Assembly: GCF_029689925.1 (NCBI RefSeq)
Contig: NZ_CP121445.1
Location: 2,349,001 to 2,413,000, forward strand
Reading direction: 5' to 3'
Origin: Anaerocolumna sp. AGMB13025
GTDB lineage: Bacteria > Bacillota > Clostridia > Lachnospirales > Lachnospiraceae
DNA length: 64,000 nucleotides
The position numbers were made by a program, and so were the translations under genes. Under the pieces are notes generated by a model that saw only the letters and a program-made list of their open reading frames with translations, was not told the origin of the DNA and made no database searches. Positions within the stretch are counted from its first letter, which is position 1; the number at the start of each line of letters is the position of its first letter. Positions 25,644-36,151 of this stretch are shown piece by piece.

Positions 25644-25684
25644 TAATTAATTTTTAAAATAATAATTAAAGGAGAAAATATATT

Positions 25685-25909
25685 ATGTCAGGATTAATCG
25701 CAGTAGGAGCAGGTATTGCAGTATTGGCAGGTTTAGGAGCAGGTATCGGTATTGGTATCGCTACTTCAAAAGCAACAGAAGCTATTGCCAGACAGCCAGA
25801 GGCAAAGGATGATATAACAAGAATATTATTACTCGGTTCAGCACTTGCAGAAGCAACCGCTATTTATGGTTTCGTTATCGCCGTACTGATAATACTTTTC
25901 TTAAAATAA
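25685..25909 (+). CDS. atpE: ATP synthase subunit c, copy 2 (74 aa)
   Basis: The protein is identical to the first c subunit except for Ser instead of Thr at position 2. The DNA differs only by a few silent changes, which means a recent duplication or ongoing gene conversion. AGGAGAAAATATATT gives it its own ribosome site. A second copy would raise c-subunit supply, in keeping with the 9-15 c subunits needed per complex, but the same could be met by translation rate, so the reason for duplication is open. Confidence 0.95.
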   Translation: MSGLIAVGAGIAVLAGLGAGIGIGIATSKATEAIARQPEAKDDITRILLLGSALAEATAIYGFVIAVLIILFLK

Positions 25910-25927
25910 TAGTAGGAGGTAGCACAA

Positions 25928-26413
25928 TTGTTAACCTTAAATTGGAACATTATATGGACATTTGTTAACATATTAATACTCTTCTTTTTCCTTAAAAAGT
26001 TCCTGTTTAAACCGGTAACTGAAATGATAGAAAAACGGGAAGAGCTAATTAATAATTCTCTGCAAAATGCCGAGGAGGTTAAATCAGAAGCCTTCAAACT
26101 GAAAGAAGAATATGAGGGCGAATTAAGCCATGCTGGTGATGAGGCTTCTAAAATCATTAATGATGCCAGGGAAAAAGCTGCACTTGAAACTAACAGGCAG
26201 TTAAAAGAAACAAGGGAAGAGGCAGCCAGAATTCTTCAGGAAGCCAGTAAGACAATTGAACTTGAACGGCAGAAATCCATTCAGAATGCACAAGCTGAAA
26301 TTGCCGGTATTGCAATGCTTGCAGCCTCAAAAATAATCAATAAGAATATGGACGACGATGCAAATAAACAATTCTTAGGTGATTTCGTAAAAGAGGTAGG
26401 TGCTTCGAAATGA
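25928..26413 (+). CDS. atpF: ATP synthase subunit b, 161 aa
   Basis: A single N-terminal membrane helix (IIWTFVNILILFFFLKKFLF) with the usual KPV after it is followed by a long charged coiled coil, as expected for the peripheral stalk. TAGGAGGTAG places the start at TTG 25928; no ATG is nearby. Its stop overlaps the atpH start (ATGATG), so the two are translationally coupled. Confidence 0.95.
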   Translation: MLTLNWNIIWTFVNILILFFFLKKFLFKPVTEMIEKREELINNSLQNAEEVKSEAFKLKEEYEGELSHAGDEASKIINDAREKAALETNRQLKETREEAARILQEASKTIELERQKSIQNAQAEIAGIAMLAASKIINKNMDDDANKQFLGDFVKEVGASK

Positions 26414-26916
26414 TGACCTCACAGGCAGCAAATTATGCAAAAGTTTTGTTTTCCTTAGGACTTTCAGAAGATAGTATTAATAAGTCCAAAGAAACATTGT
26501 TGGGCAGCAGGGAACTTTCTTTAGTACTGGAAAATCCCAGTATAAAGAGGAAAGAAAAAGAAGCTGTCATCGATGATATTTTTGAAAAGGATATCCGCAA
26601 TTTTTTAAAGGTATTATGCCTTCATCAGCAAATTACATTTATTAATCGGATATTCAGTGAATATGATAAACTTGTCTTAGAAAGTAAAAAAATAATAAGA
26701 GCAAAATTATCCTATGTTACAAAACCAGAAGAAACAGAACTTGAACAAATAAAAAGCATGTTATGTAATAAATATAAGAAAACAGGAGTTATTCTGGAGC
26801 TTTTTGAAGACACTAGCCTGATTGGCGGTTACGTATTGACGGTGGCAAACACGGAATACGATAAAAGCATTAAAGGTACTTTAAAAGAAATGCAGAAAGC
26901 TCTTGTCAGGAGGTGA
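26410..26916 (+). CDS. atpH: ATP synthase subunit delta, 168 aa
   Basis: The delta/OSCP subunit joins the b stalk to the top of F1. The N-terminal [16 protein letters not shown] and the C-terminal [20 protein letters not shown] motif mark the family. Start codon options are the tandem ATGs at 26410 and 26413, overlapping the atpF stop. The gene end overlaps the atpA ribosome site. Confidence 0.93.
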   Translation: MMTSQAANYAKVLFSLGLSEDSINKSKETLLGSRELSLVLENPSIKRKEKEAVIDDIFEKDIRNFLKVLCLHQQITFINRIFSEYDKLVLESKKIIRAKLSYVTKPEETELEQIKSMLCNKYKKTGVILELFEDTSLIGGYVLTVANTEYDKSIKGTLKEMQKALVRR

Positions 26917-26921
26917 AATGT

Positions 26922-28421
26922 TTGAGTAATATAAATCAAAATGATATAATTTCTGTTTTAAAAAGTGAAATTGAAGATTATGACATAAAGATGACTGTGA
27001 AGGAAACAGGCACGATTATAAGCATTGGTGACGGTATTGCCACTATCTATGGACTGGATCATGCCATGTATGGTGAACTCGTAGAATTTGAAACAGGTGT
27101 ACGTGGTATTGTCCAGAATTTGGAGTTAAATACGATTGGTGTTGTTTTATTAGGCTCAGACTATGGACTGACAGAGGGATCTAAGGTTGTCAGAACGCAG
27201 AAAAGGGCGGGTGTTCCGGTTTCCGATAAATTAATTGGAAGAGTAGTGGATGCTCTTGGAAGTCCCATTGATGGAAAAGGTGAAATTGAAGCAGTCGATT
27301 TCTTCCCGATTGAGAATGAAGCTCCCGGCGTATGTGACAGAAAAGCCGTAACCGTACCTATGCAGACCGGTATTCTTTCAATCGACGCCATGTTTCCTAT
27401 TGGAAGGGGTCAGCGAGAGTTAATCATTGGTGACCGACAAACCGGTAAAACATCTATAGCAATTGATACGATACTAAACCAAAAGGGACAGGATGTTATC
27501 TGTATCTATGTAGCAATCGGACAGAAAGCCTCGACGGTTGCAAAAATCGTATCTACCTTAACAAAACATGGAGCGATGGATTATTCCATCGTAGTATCCT
27601 CCTCTGCAAGTGATTTGGCACCTCTTCAATATATTGCTCCTTATGCAGGAACAGCTATGGCAGAATATTTTATGTCACAGGGTAAGGATGTACTTATTGT
27701 TTATGATGATTTATCAAAACATGCAGTTGCTTACCGTACCATGTCCTTATTGTTAGAGAGATCTCCAGGACGTGAAGCCTATCCTGGTGACGTATTCTAT
27801 CTGCATTCCAGATTATTAGAGCGTTCCAGCAGGCTTGATGAAGCACATGGCGGCGGTTCCATAACTGCCCTGCCTATTATTGAAACCCTTGCCGGTGACG
27901 TTTCTGCGTATATACCGACTAATGTAATATCTATTACTGACGGACAGATCTTCCTTGAAAGTGAATTGTTCTTCGCCGGTATCAGACCAGCCGTTAACGT
28001 AGGTCTTAGTGTATCCCGTGTAGGTGGTGCCGCTCAGACAAAAGCTATGAAAAAAGCAGCCGGAAGTCTTCGTATTGATTTAGCACAGTTTAGGGAAATG
28101 GAAATCTTTACCCAGTTCAGTTCAGAACTTGATAAATCCACCAAAGATCTTCTGGATCATGGTAACAGACTGGTTGAATTATTAAAGCAGCCTTTATCCA
28201 AGCCACTGCCTTTACATGAACAGGTAATCCTGTTATGTACTGCCAACAGCAGACTGCTTAATGATGTACCGGTAAAAGAAATTAAGACCTTCCGTACTGA
28301 TTTAATGGAATATTTCAGAACCAAATATCCTGAAATCATACAGGATATTGACACCAATAAAGTATTAACAGATGAATTAACGGCGCAGATTAAAAAAGTA
28401 GTCAAAGAATTTAAAAAGTAG
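26922..28421 (+). CDS. atpA: ATP synthase subunit alpha, 499 aa
   Basis: Regulatory, non-catalytic nucleotide-binding subunit of F1. Walker A (GDRQTGKTS), the [13 protein letters not shown] segment and [14 protein letters not shown] with the conserved arginine region are all present. TTG at 26922 is eight bases after GGAGG and is preferred; a GTG at 26913 overlaps the ribosome site itself. Length is normal. Confidence 0.95.
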   Translation: MSNINQNDIISVLKSEIEDYDIKMTVKETGTIISIGDGIATIYGLDHAMYGELVEFETGVRGIVQNLELNTIGVVLLGSDYGLTEGSKVVRTQKRAGVPVSDKLIGRVVDALGSPIDGKGEIEAVDFFPIENEAPGVCDRKAVTVPMQTGILSIDAMFPIGRGQRELIIGDRQTGKTSIAIDTILNQKGQDVICIYVAIGQKASTVAKIVSTLTKHGAMDYSIVVSSSASDLAPLQYIAPYAGTAMAEYFMSQGKDVLIVYDDLSKHAVAYRTMSLLLERSPGREAYPGDVFYLHSRLLERSSRLDEAHGGGSITALPIIETLAGDVSAYIPTNVISITDGQIFLESELFFAGIRPAVNVGLSVSRVGGAAQTKAMKKAAGSLRIDLAQFREMEIFTQFSSELDKSTKDLLDHGNRLVELLKQPLSKPLPLHEQVILLCTANSRLLNDVPVKEIKTFRTDLMEYFRTKYPEIIQDIDTNKVLTDELTAQIKKVVKEFKK

Positions 28422-28429
28422 GTGATGAC

Positions 28430-29302
28430 ATGGCGAATATGAGAGAAATTCGTAGCAGAATGAAGAGTATACAAGATATTATGAAGATAACGAACGCCAT
28501 GTATCTGATATCCTCATCAAAATTAAAAAAGGCCAGAAAAAACCTACTTGCCGTAGAACCGTATTTTGAAAAGCTCCAATCTACCATATATGATATATTG
28601 GTACGTGCACCTCATATGCATCAGGTGTTTTTTGAACGCCGGGAAGAAATTAAAGAGGAAGACCGTAAGAAAGGATATATTGTTATTACTGCGGATAAAG
28701 GTTTAGCAGGTGCTTATAACCACAACGTAATTAAAAAAGCAGAAGAAGAAATGGCGAAAAGCAATAACAACTATCTTTATATAGTCGGTCAGGTCGGTAG
28801 ACAGTATTTTAAGCGGAAAAATGTACAGGTTGACGGAGAGTTTTTATATACTGCCCAGAATCCGACTCTCTACCGTGCGCAATTAATGTCAGAAACCATA
28901 ATTGACCTATTCGAAAAAGGCGATTTGGATGATGTATATGTAATCTATACGAAGATGATTACTCCGATGAAGGCTGAAGTACAATTTGTCCGGATGCTGC
29001 CGCTTGAAAGGCATAAGTTCGAACGTAGGAAAGCCGGCTATCAGCATGCAAGATTTGAACCTTCCGCAGATGAAGTTATGAATCAGCTTGTACCCAATTA
29101 TATAAAAGGACTTCTATATGGTATATTAATTGAATCCTTCTCCAGCGAGCAGAATGCCAGAATGACAGCAATGGAAGCTGCAACAAAAAGTGCAAAAGAT
29201 ATGCTAAGAGAATTGGATCTGTTATATAATAGGGCAAGGCAGGCATCCATCACACAGGAAATCACGGAAATAGTAAGTGGTGCCAAGAGTTTAAAAAAAT
29301 AG
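28430..29302 (+). CDS. atpG: ATP synthase subunit gamma, 290 aa
   Basis: The central rotor shaft. The N-terminal helix REIRSRMKSIQDIMKITNAMYLISSSKL and the C-terminal NARMTAMEAATKSAKDML helix are the two long coiled-coil arms typical of gamma, with the Rossmann-like middle (YIVITADKGLAGAYN). ATG at 28430 follows GGTGATGAC. Confidence 0.95.
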   Translation: MANMREIRSRMKSIQDIMKITNAMYLISSSKLKKARKNLLAVEPYFEKLQSTIYDILVRAPHMHQVFFERREEIKEEDRKKGYIVITADKGLAGAYNHNVIKKAEEEMAKSNNNYLYIVGQVGRQYFKRKNVQVDGEFLYTAQNPTLYRAQLMSETIIDLFEKGDLDDVYVIYTKMITPMKAEVQFVRMLPLERHKFERRKAGYQHARFEPSADEVMNQLVPNYIKGLLYGILIESFSSEQNARMTAMEAATKSAKDMLRELDLLYNRARQASITQEITEIVSGAKSLKK

Positions 29303-30784
<1,482 letters not shown>

Positions 30785-30828
30785 CCTTCCAATGTAAACC
30801 TAAAGTTTATGGAAAGATAGGAGGAGCA

Positions 30829-31239
30829 ATGGCTAAGACATTTCAGCTTGAAATCATTGCGAGTGACCATCCTTTTTATAAAGGGGAATGCGAAATGCTG
30901 ATATTCCCTGGAATTGACGGTGAACATGGGATACTGGCAAGACATGAAGCAATGGTTACCTGTATTAATGCAGGGGAACTTAGGTTTTTAGTCGACGGAA
31001 CCTGGAATTATGCCGCTGTAAGCGCCGGATTTGTAGAGGTAGCCTCGGATTATGTGGTATTACTTGCAGATACGGTAGAAAGACCGGAAGATATCGATAT
31101 TAACCGTGCAAATGAAGCAAAAATGCGTGCAGAAGAAAGACTGCGCCAGAAACAAAGTATTATGGAGTATTACCATACTCAGGCAGCACTGAATCGTGCG
31201 ATGAACCGTCTTAAGGTTACAAAGAGGAAATCTCAGTAA
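30829..31239 (+). CDS. atpC: ATP synthase subunit epsilon, 136 aa
   Basis: The N-terminal beta-sandwich (ECEMLIFPGIDGEHGILARHEAMVT) and C-terminal helical hairpin rich in Glu, Lys and Arg (RANEAKMRAEERLRQKQS) fit epsilon, the small rotor subunit that can inhibit ATP hydrolysis. GATAGGAGGAGCA precedes the ATG. It closes the operon; a terminator follows. Confidence 0.93.
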   Translation: MAKTFQLEIIASDHPFYKGECEMLIFPGIDGEHGILARHEAMVTCINAGELRFLVDGTWNYAAVSAGFVEVASDYVVLLADTVERPEDIDINRANEAKMRAEERLRQKQSIMEYYHTQAALNRAMNRLKVTKRKSQ

Positions 31240-31255
31240 TAAATTGTGTATCATG

Positions 31256-31297
31256 AGCTGTATATGATTCCCACAGGGAAGTCATATGCGGCTTTTT
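31256..31297. terminator. Terminator of the atp operon
   Basis: AGCTGTATATGA-TTCCC pairs with GGGAA-TCATATGCGGCT around a three-base loop with two G-U pairs, followed by TTTTT. It lies 17 bases after the atpC stop. Confidence 0.9.
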
Positions 31298-31471
31298 CTG
31301 TATATAGGCATTTTCAATTATGAGAAGTTTACTGATAATTCTGGATGACTTTGAGTAGCTGTTTCGACTTATGGCTATATTTTTTACAGGACAGAGCCCT
31401 TGGTATAATAGCATAGCTGGCACAATATCTGTTTATTTAGTATTTTGATTATATCAAGGGTTTATTTGGAG

Positions 31472-32377
31472 TTAGGACTGTATTTTATTTAAAGAATTAT
31501 ATAAGTTCCTGCATTGGTCATAGAAGGTTAAGTTCTCGGTCATAAATTGGCTGTCTTTCATGCATACGAAATTGAATTCCCGGACTGCTTCAAAATCAGA
31601 TAAGAGAATTTTTTGGAGGGAACCCTGGTTTATTTCTGCTTCTACGGCATTTTCGTATAAAAAGGTTATGCCAAGACCTTTCCTGACAAGATTTTTTATT
31701 ACATTAATATTTCCGATTTCAACGATATGAGAAAAATTTTGGATCTTCTGGTTATGTTCCTTTAGAACTTGTTCCAGCACACCTCTGGTTCCGCTTCCCA
31801 CTTCCCGTGTAATTAAGCGCCTGGAAAATATTTCATCAAAGGATACGCTTCGTTTGGCAAACTCATGACTGGAGGAACAGACCGGTATAAATCTGGCAGG
31901 AGTAAAGAGTTTGGTGGTATAATCGTTTTTATCCAACTGTCCTTCTATAAATGCAGAATCTATGAGTCCCTGCTGCAATTTCATCAATAGGGTTTCCGTG
32001 TTATCCACTAACATCGTAAAAAAGGTATTAGTAGTTTGTTCGATTAGTCTTGATAAGATATCAGGCATAACATATTCTCCGATTGTCAGTGTTGCGCCAA
32101 ACCGGATCTGATTAACCGAGTCTTCTTTTTTTAGTTTGGAAGTTAGTTTGTTCCAGTCGGCTTTCGACAAAAGAGCATGTTTTTGCAGCTGTTCGCCCTG
32201 AGGGGTCAGCCGTAAGGTTTTCCCTTTAAAATCAAAGAGCTTATTCCCATAATACTGCTCCAGATAGCGGATATGCTGGCTTACGGCAGGCTGGGTAATA
32301 CAAAGTTTCTGTGCGGTTTTGGTATAGCTTTTTTCTTCACAGAGGGTTAAGAAAGTTTCTATTCTAAAATCAAGCAT
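31472..32377 (-). CDS. LysR-family regulator, 301 aa
   Basis: N-terminal winged helix (FLTLCEEKSYTKTAQKLCITQPAVSQHIRYLEQYYG) plus a periplasmic-binding-like effector domain. It is transcribed away from the sirohaem reductase gene, the classic arrangement for a LysR protein activating its divergent neighbour, as CysL does for sulfite reductase in Bacillus. The effector is unknown. The shared 156-base region contains an AGTATAAA/TTTATACT inverted repeat. Confidence 0.9.
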   Translation of the reverse strand: MLDFRIETFLTLCEEKSYTKTAQKLCITQPAVSQHIRYLEQYYGNKLFDFKGKTLRLTPQGEQLQKHALLSKADWNKLTSKLKKEDSVNQIRFGATLTIGEYVMPDILSRLIEQTTNTFFTMLVDNTETLLMKLQQGLIDSAFIEGQLDKNDYTTKLFTPARFIPVCSSSHEFAKRSVSFDEIFSRRLITREVGSGTRGVLEQVLKEHNQKIQNFSHIVEIGNINVIKNLVRKGLGITFLYENAVEAEINQGSLQKILLSDFEAVREFNFVCMKDSQFMTENLTFYDQCRNLYNSLNKIQS

Positions 32378-32423
32378 AGTTGTTAATATCCCTTCATTGG
32401 CAGTGGTCTTCTCAGAAATATTT

Positions 32424-32444
32424 AGTATAAATCCATTTTATACT
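32424..32444. promoter_or_regulatory. LysR-type inverted repeat in the divergent promoter
   Basis: AGTATAAA and TTTATACT form an eight-base inverted repeat with a five-base spacer between the LysR gene and the reductase gene. Dyads of this size with a T-N11-A outline are usual LysR binding sites, so this is the probable control element. Confidence 0.5.
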
Positions 32445-32533
32445 GCGATAATTATATATAATTTTATTTTATTGCTTTTCTGTGATAAAATCAAGTAATT
32501 TGATAAAGAATGAACAGAGAAGGAGCAAAAGTT

Positions 32534-34111
32534 ATGAGTAATGATCAAAGGAAATTAGTGTTGGACGAATACCATATGAAATTAAAGGAGGAGATCGACA
32601 GGTTTCGTCAGGTGGGACATCGATTTATTGATAAAGAAATTAATTCTGCGGAGTTTAAAGCAGCTTCAGGAGGAATGGGAGTTTATGCCCAAAGAGGCGG
32701 AGAAAAATTTATGATCAGGCTTAGAATTCCGTCTGGGGTCTTAAACTTACCCCACTTAAAGTTAATATCGGAATTTGCAGGGCGGTATCAATTAGAGAAT
32801 ATACATTTCACTACCAGACAGGCTATCCAGCTTCATGATTTAGGGATTGATGAAGTATGTGATATCATGGAAGCTGGTCTTGTGAATGGTTTATATACCA
32901 GGGGAAGCGGAGGTAATTTTCCCAGAAATGTTGCCTTATCCCCGTTATCCGGTGTGGAAAAGGGTGAAGCTTTTGATGTGACACCCTATGCACTTTTAGT
33001 AGGAAACTATCTGATGGAACGTATTACGGAATATCGTTTGCCCAGGAAACTAAAGATATCATTTTCCAATAGCCTGGAGGATACCGCCAATTGTACGGTA
33101 AACGATATGGGATTCATGGCAGTACGAAAGGAGGGTAAAGCCTGTTTTTTATTGTATCTGGCCGGCGGTCTTGGGATGAATCCTGCAATTGCTCTTCCAT
33201 ATGATGAAGTGATTTCACCGGAGGAAGTCCTTTATTATGTGGAAGCCCTGATTCGATTATTTACAGAAGAAGGGGACTATGAGAATAAAGGTAAGGCAAG
33301 GCTCCGCTATATTCCAAGGAGAATGGGAACGCAGGAATTCATGGAATGTTTTAAAGGTCATCTTGTTAGCGTAAAGGAGCAGTTTCAGTTTGAAGAAATC
33401 AAACCAGTACTATCCGTTGACGAAGAATGGATAGGGGAATCGGATGGAACACCCTGCCTGATACCTCAGAAGCAGAAAGATCTATATACAGTTATGATAC
33501 ATCCCCTTTGCGGACATATGCCTGCTAAGACCCTTGAAACGATTATACCGTATTTAGAAGAATATAAGACAGCCGAGGTACGCCTAAGTATGGATGAATG
33601 CCTGTATATAAGAAATCTGTCTCATAGACAGGCAGAAGAGTTATTAGCAGTGACAAAAGATATCAGGCAGGTATCACCGCTGCAAAGAAGTATAAGCTGC
33701 GTGGGAGTTCCGACCTGTCAGATTGGTATCGAACAAAGTCAGGCTTTATGTAAAGCGGTACTAAAGAATCTGAAAGATAAAGGTATATCCGATCAATATC
33801 TGCCTTCTATGTATGTATCCGGCTGTAATAATTCCTGCGCCAGACACCAGGTAAATGAAATCGGTTTTGCAGGCAGTAAGAAAAAGATCGGTGATGCTTT
33901 GTGTGATGTATTTGAACTATATACCGGCGGTCAGTGTTACAAAGACAGGACGGAATTTGGTCAAAGCGCAGGTATGCTTAAAATGGTGGATATACCGGAG
34001 TTTATGGCTGAACTGGCAGAAGAATTAAACCGGAATAAGATCTATTTCCTGGAATATCTAAAGAATCATAAATCAGATTTCAATGAATTGGTGGACAAAT
34101 ATCTGATATAA
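32534..34111 (+). CDS. Sirohaem [4Fe-4S] nitrite/sulfite reductase, 525 aa
   Basis: The four cluster-binding cysteines are in place: C389-x5-C395 and C431-x3-C435 (CVGVPTC, CNNSC). The two ferredoxin-like half-domains (QRGGEKFMIRLRIPSG; TRQAIQLHDLG) match the NirA/Sir superfamily. The enzyme reduces nitrite to ammonium or sulfite to sulfide with six electrons, in the cytoplasm; which substrate is used cannot be decided from sequence alone. GAAGGAG precedes ATG 32534; an ATG at 32510 lacks a site. Confidence 0.88.
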   Translation: MSNDQRKLVLDEYHMKLKEEIDRFRQVGHRFIDKEINSAEFKAASGGMGVYAQRGGEKFMIRLRIPSGVLNLPHLKLISEFAGRYQLENIHFTTRQAIQLHDLGIDEVCDIMEAGLVNGLYTRGSGGNFPRNVALSPLSGVEKGEAFDVTPYALLVGNYLMERITEYRLPRKLKISFSNSLEDTANCTVNDMGFMAVRKEGKACFLLYLAGGLGMNPAIALPYDEVISPEEVLYYVEALIRLFTEEGDYENKGKARLRYIPRRMGTQEFMECFKGHLVSVKEQFQFEEIKPVLSVDEEWIGESDGTPCLIPQKQKDLYTVMIHPLCGHMPAKTLETIIPYLEEYKTAEVRLSMDECLYIRNLSHRQAEELLAVTKDIRQVSPLQRSISCVGVPTCQIGIEQSQALCKAVLKNLKDKGISDQYLPSMYVSGCNNSCARHQVNEIGFAGSKKKIGDALCDVFELYTGGQCYKDRTEFGQSAGMLKMVDIPEFMAELAEELNRNKIYFLEYLKNHKSDFNELVDKYLI

Positions 34112-34148
34112 TATAGCTTAGAACATTTAGAGTATATAACTCAAACTT

Positions 34149-34472
34149 CGCAGTTAATAAACTTAAAAACACTTGATAAAATTAGTCCTAAAGCTAAATT
34201 GAAAGTATGATTATGCTATGTTTCATAAGCGCTTTATTCTGAGTCTGATACTTCACTTATGACTTTTTCAGGTGGTTTAGACTCAAAATGCACACTGTTT
34301 GACGAGCATAGCGAGGAGTGTGTTCTTTTTGGGTCTTGCTTAACCACATGAAAAAATCATTCGTGAATTCCAGGCTCATAATCCTAAGCTTATGAAACAT
34401 AGCATAATCAATGCTTTCTTAATCACTTTCCTTGCTGATTTTATCAAGTATACCAAGACAAAAATAACTGCG
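34149..34472. mobile_element. Foldback (MITE-like) element, 324 bp
   Basis: The element begins CGCAGTTA and ends TAACTGCG. Inside, CTTGATAAAAT matches ATTTTATCAAG, a perfect 21-base arm at 34209-34229 matches 34389-34409, and further imperfect arms (GACTTTTTCAGGTGG and CCACATGAAAAAATC) continue inward, so almost the whole element folds on itself. It encodes nothing. Its right end of 45 bases recurs exactly, reversed, at 54028-54072. It sits between the reductase gene and the convergent MATE gene and may also act as a terminator. Confidence 0.75.
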
Positions 34473-34486
34473 CAGTTAGGACATCG

Positions 34487-35854
34487 TTATATCTTGATAC
34501 CCGTTTTTACCTTTAATTCTTTTCTTACCATAATCAACATGGTTGTAAAGCAGGCAGTACCGCCTATAAAGTTGGATATGGGTTCTGCAAGAAATACCCC
34601 GGTAGTTCCAAGGTTAAAGGTCATAGGCAGAAGCAGAGTAAGCGGGATTACTATGATAACCTTACGAAGCAGAGAGAAAAAAACTGCCTGCTTTGCCTTG
34701 CCCAGTGCTACAAAAACGGATTGACCGGCGAATTGAAGGGACATCATGAAAAAACCAAAAAAATAAACTCTTAAAGAGGGCAGCGCAGCTTGCAGCAGCT
34801 CAGTATCCTGACTGAAAATCTGTATGAAAAAATGAGGGAAAAGGTTTAAAATACCCCAGGCTATGAAAGTATAAGTGATACAGACAACCGACATAAATTT
34901 TATAGCTGCCCTGACTCTGTCATAAGTACCGGCACCGTAATTATATCCCATTACCGGCTGAGCACCGTTGGTTAATCCGGATACCGGCATAGAAATTATT
35001 TCCCGGATAGAATTAATAACCGTCATTACACCAACATATAAATCACCACCGTAAAACTTAAGGCTGGCATTACACATAATTTGCACGGCACCATTGGTAA
35101 TGGACATCATGAATCCGGACAAACCAAGGAGTGTAATACGTTTAACCAGGCTCACTTTTAACTTAAAGCTTGAAATCCTTAGCTTTAATATGGTTTTTTT
35201 TCCTGTTAAAAATAATAATATCCAGGCGGCTGAAAGAAACTGGGATATAACGGTTGCTATGGCAGCTCCCTTTACCCCCATATGTAAGGTAAAGATAAAT
35301 ATAGGATCCAGGATTATATTCGTGATTGCCCCTAACAGTACGGTCATCATACCGATTTTGCCAAAGCCCTGAGAGTTAATAAAGCTATTCATGCCAAGCC
35401 CTATCATTACGAATATATTACCAAGAAGGTAAATCGTAAGATATTCATTAGCATAAGGAAAGGTAGCATCACTGGCACCAAATAGATATAACATGGGTTT
35501 TTTAAGAACCAATCCGAGAACAGTAAGCAGTACTCCAGACACTAGCAACAGCAAAAATGAATTGCCCATAATCTGTTCCGCTTCTTCATTATCTCCGCGA
35601 CCTCTGGCTATGGAACATAAAGGCGCTCCACCCATTCCAAACAGATTTGCAAAAGCCATAATTATGCTGATTATAGGAAGGGTCAGACCCACAGCTGTTA
35701 ACGATAACGTTGCACCATCTGATATTCTTCCGATATAAATTCTATCTATCACATTATATAGAACATTAATTAATTGAGCTAAGGTCATGGGAAATGCAAG
35801 ATTTAAAATATTTTTTACAATACTTCCTTGTGAAAAGTCGTTCTTCAAAGTCAT
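34487..35854 (-). CDS. MATE-family multidrug/sodium antiporter, 455 aa
   Basis: About twelve membrane spans in two related halves. MTLAQLINVLYNVIDRIYIGRISDGATLSLTAVGLTLP is the characteristic N-terminal segment, and SGLTNGAQPVMGYNYGAG lies at the start of the second half. MATE proteins export cationic drugs or metabolites using sodium or proton gradients. The start ATG at 35854 is followed by a normal charged N-terminus. Single gene with no linked regulator. Confidence 0.9.
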   Translation of the reverse strand: MTLKNDFSQGSIVKNILNLAFPMTLAQLINVLYNVIDRIYIGRISDGATLSLTAVGLTLPIISIIMAFANLFGMGGAPLCSIARGRGDNEEAEQIMGNSFLLLLVSGVLLTVLGLVLKKPMLYLFGASDATFPYANEYLTIYLLGNIFVMIGLGMNSFINSQGFGKIGMMTVLLGAITNIILDPIFIFTLHMGVKGAAIATVISQFLSAAWILLFLTGKKTILKLRISSFKLKVSLVKRITLLGLSGFMMSITNGAVQIMCNASLKFYGGDLYVGVMTVINSIREIISMPVSGLTNGAQPVMGYNYGAGTYDRVRAAIKFMSVVCITYTFIAWGILNLFPHFFIQIFSQDTELLQAALPSLRVYFFGFFMMSLQFAGQSVFVALGKAKQAVFFSLLRKVIIVIPLTLLLPMTFNLGTTGVFLAEPISNFIGGTACFTTMLIMVRKELKVKTGIKI

Positions 35855-36151
35855 TCTTCTTTCTTTTTAGTTCCTGTAAAGGTTAGGTTTTGTTTTAATC
35901 CTGTTAATTGTAACATATCCATTAAAAAAATAACAAGTATTTGTAAAGATTAATTTTATTCATCATTCATAAATCCGCCAGATAATTCTTAGCCCCAAAA
36001 TCTTTTAGTCAGATAGTTCGTATCCTTCATACAGTAAAACGTCCTTATAACTTTAAGCGAAACAGATCATGTTCTAACAGTAACTGTCTGGTATGTAAAA
36101 AGGATTTTTAGGGATAATAAGTTTAAGTAATAGGAATGGAGGAAAATACAA
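35855..36151. other. Intergenic region between divergent MATE and APC genes
   Basis: No gene is seen in this roughly 300-base AT-rich stretch. It must contain promoters for both divergent genes, but I could not pick clear -35/-10 pairs. Confidence 0.35.

Noticed and set aside
25419..25909. Sodium-driven ATP synthase
   Set aside because: The c subunits lack the Gln and Ser ligands of sodium-type rings, with Ile23 and Ala57 in their places.
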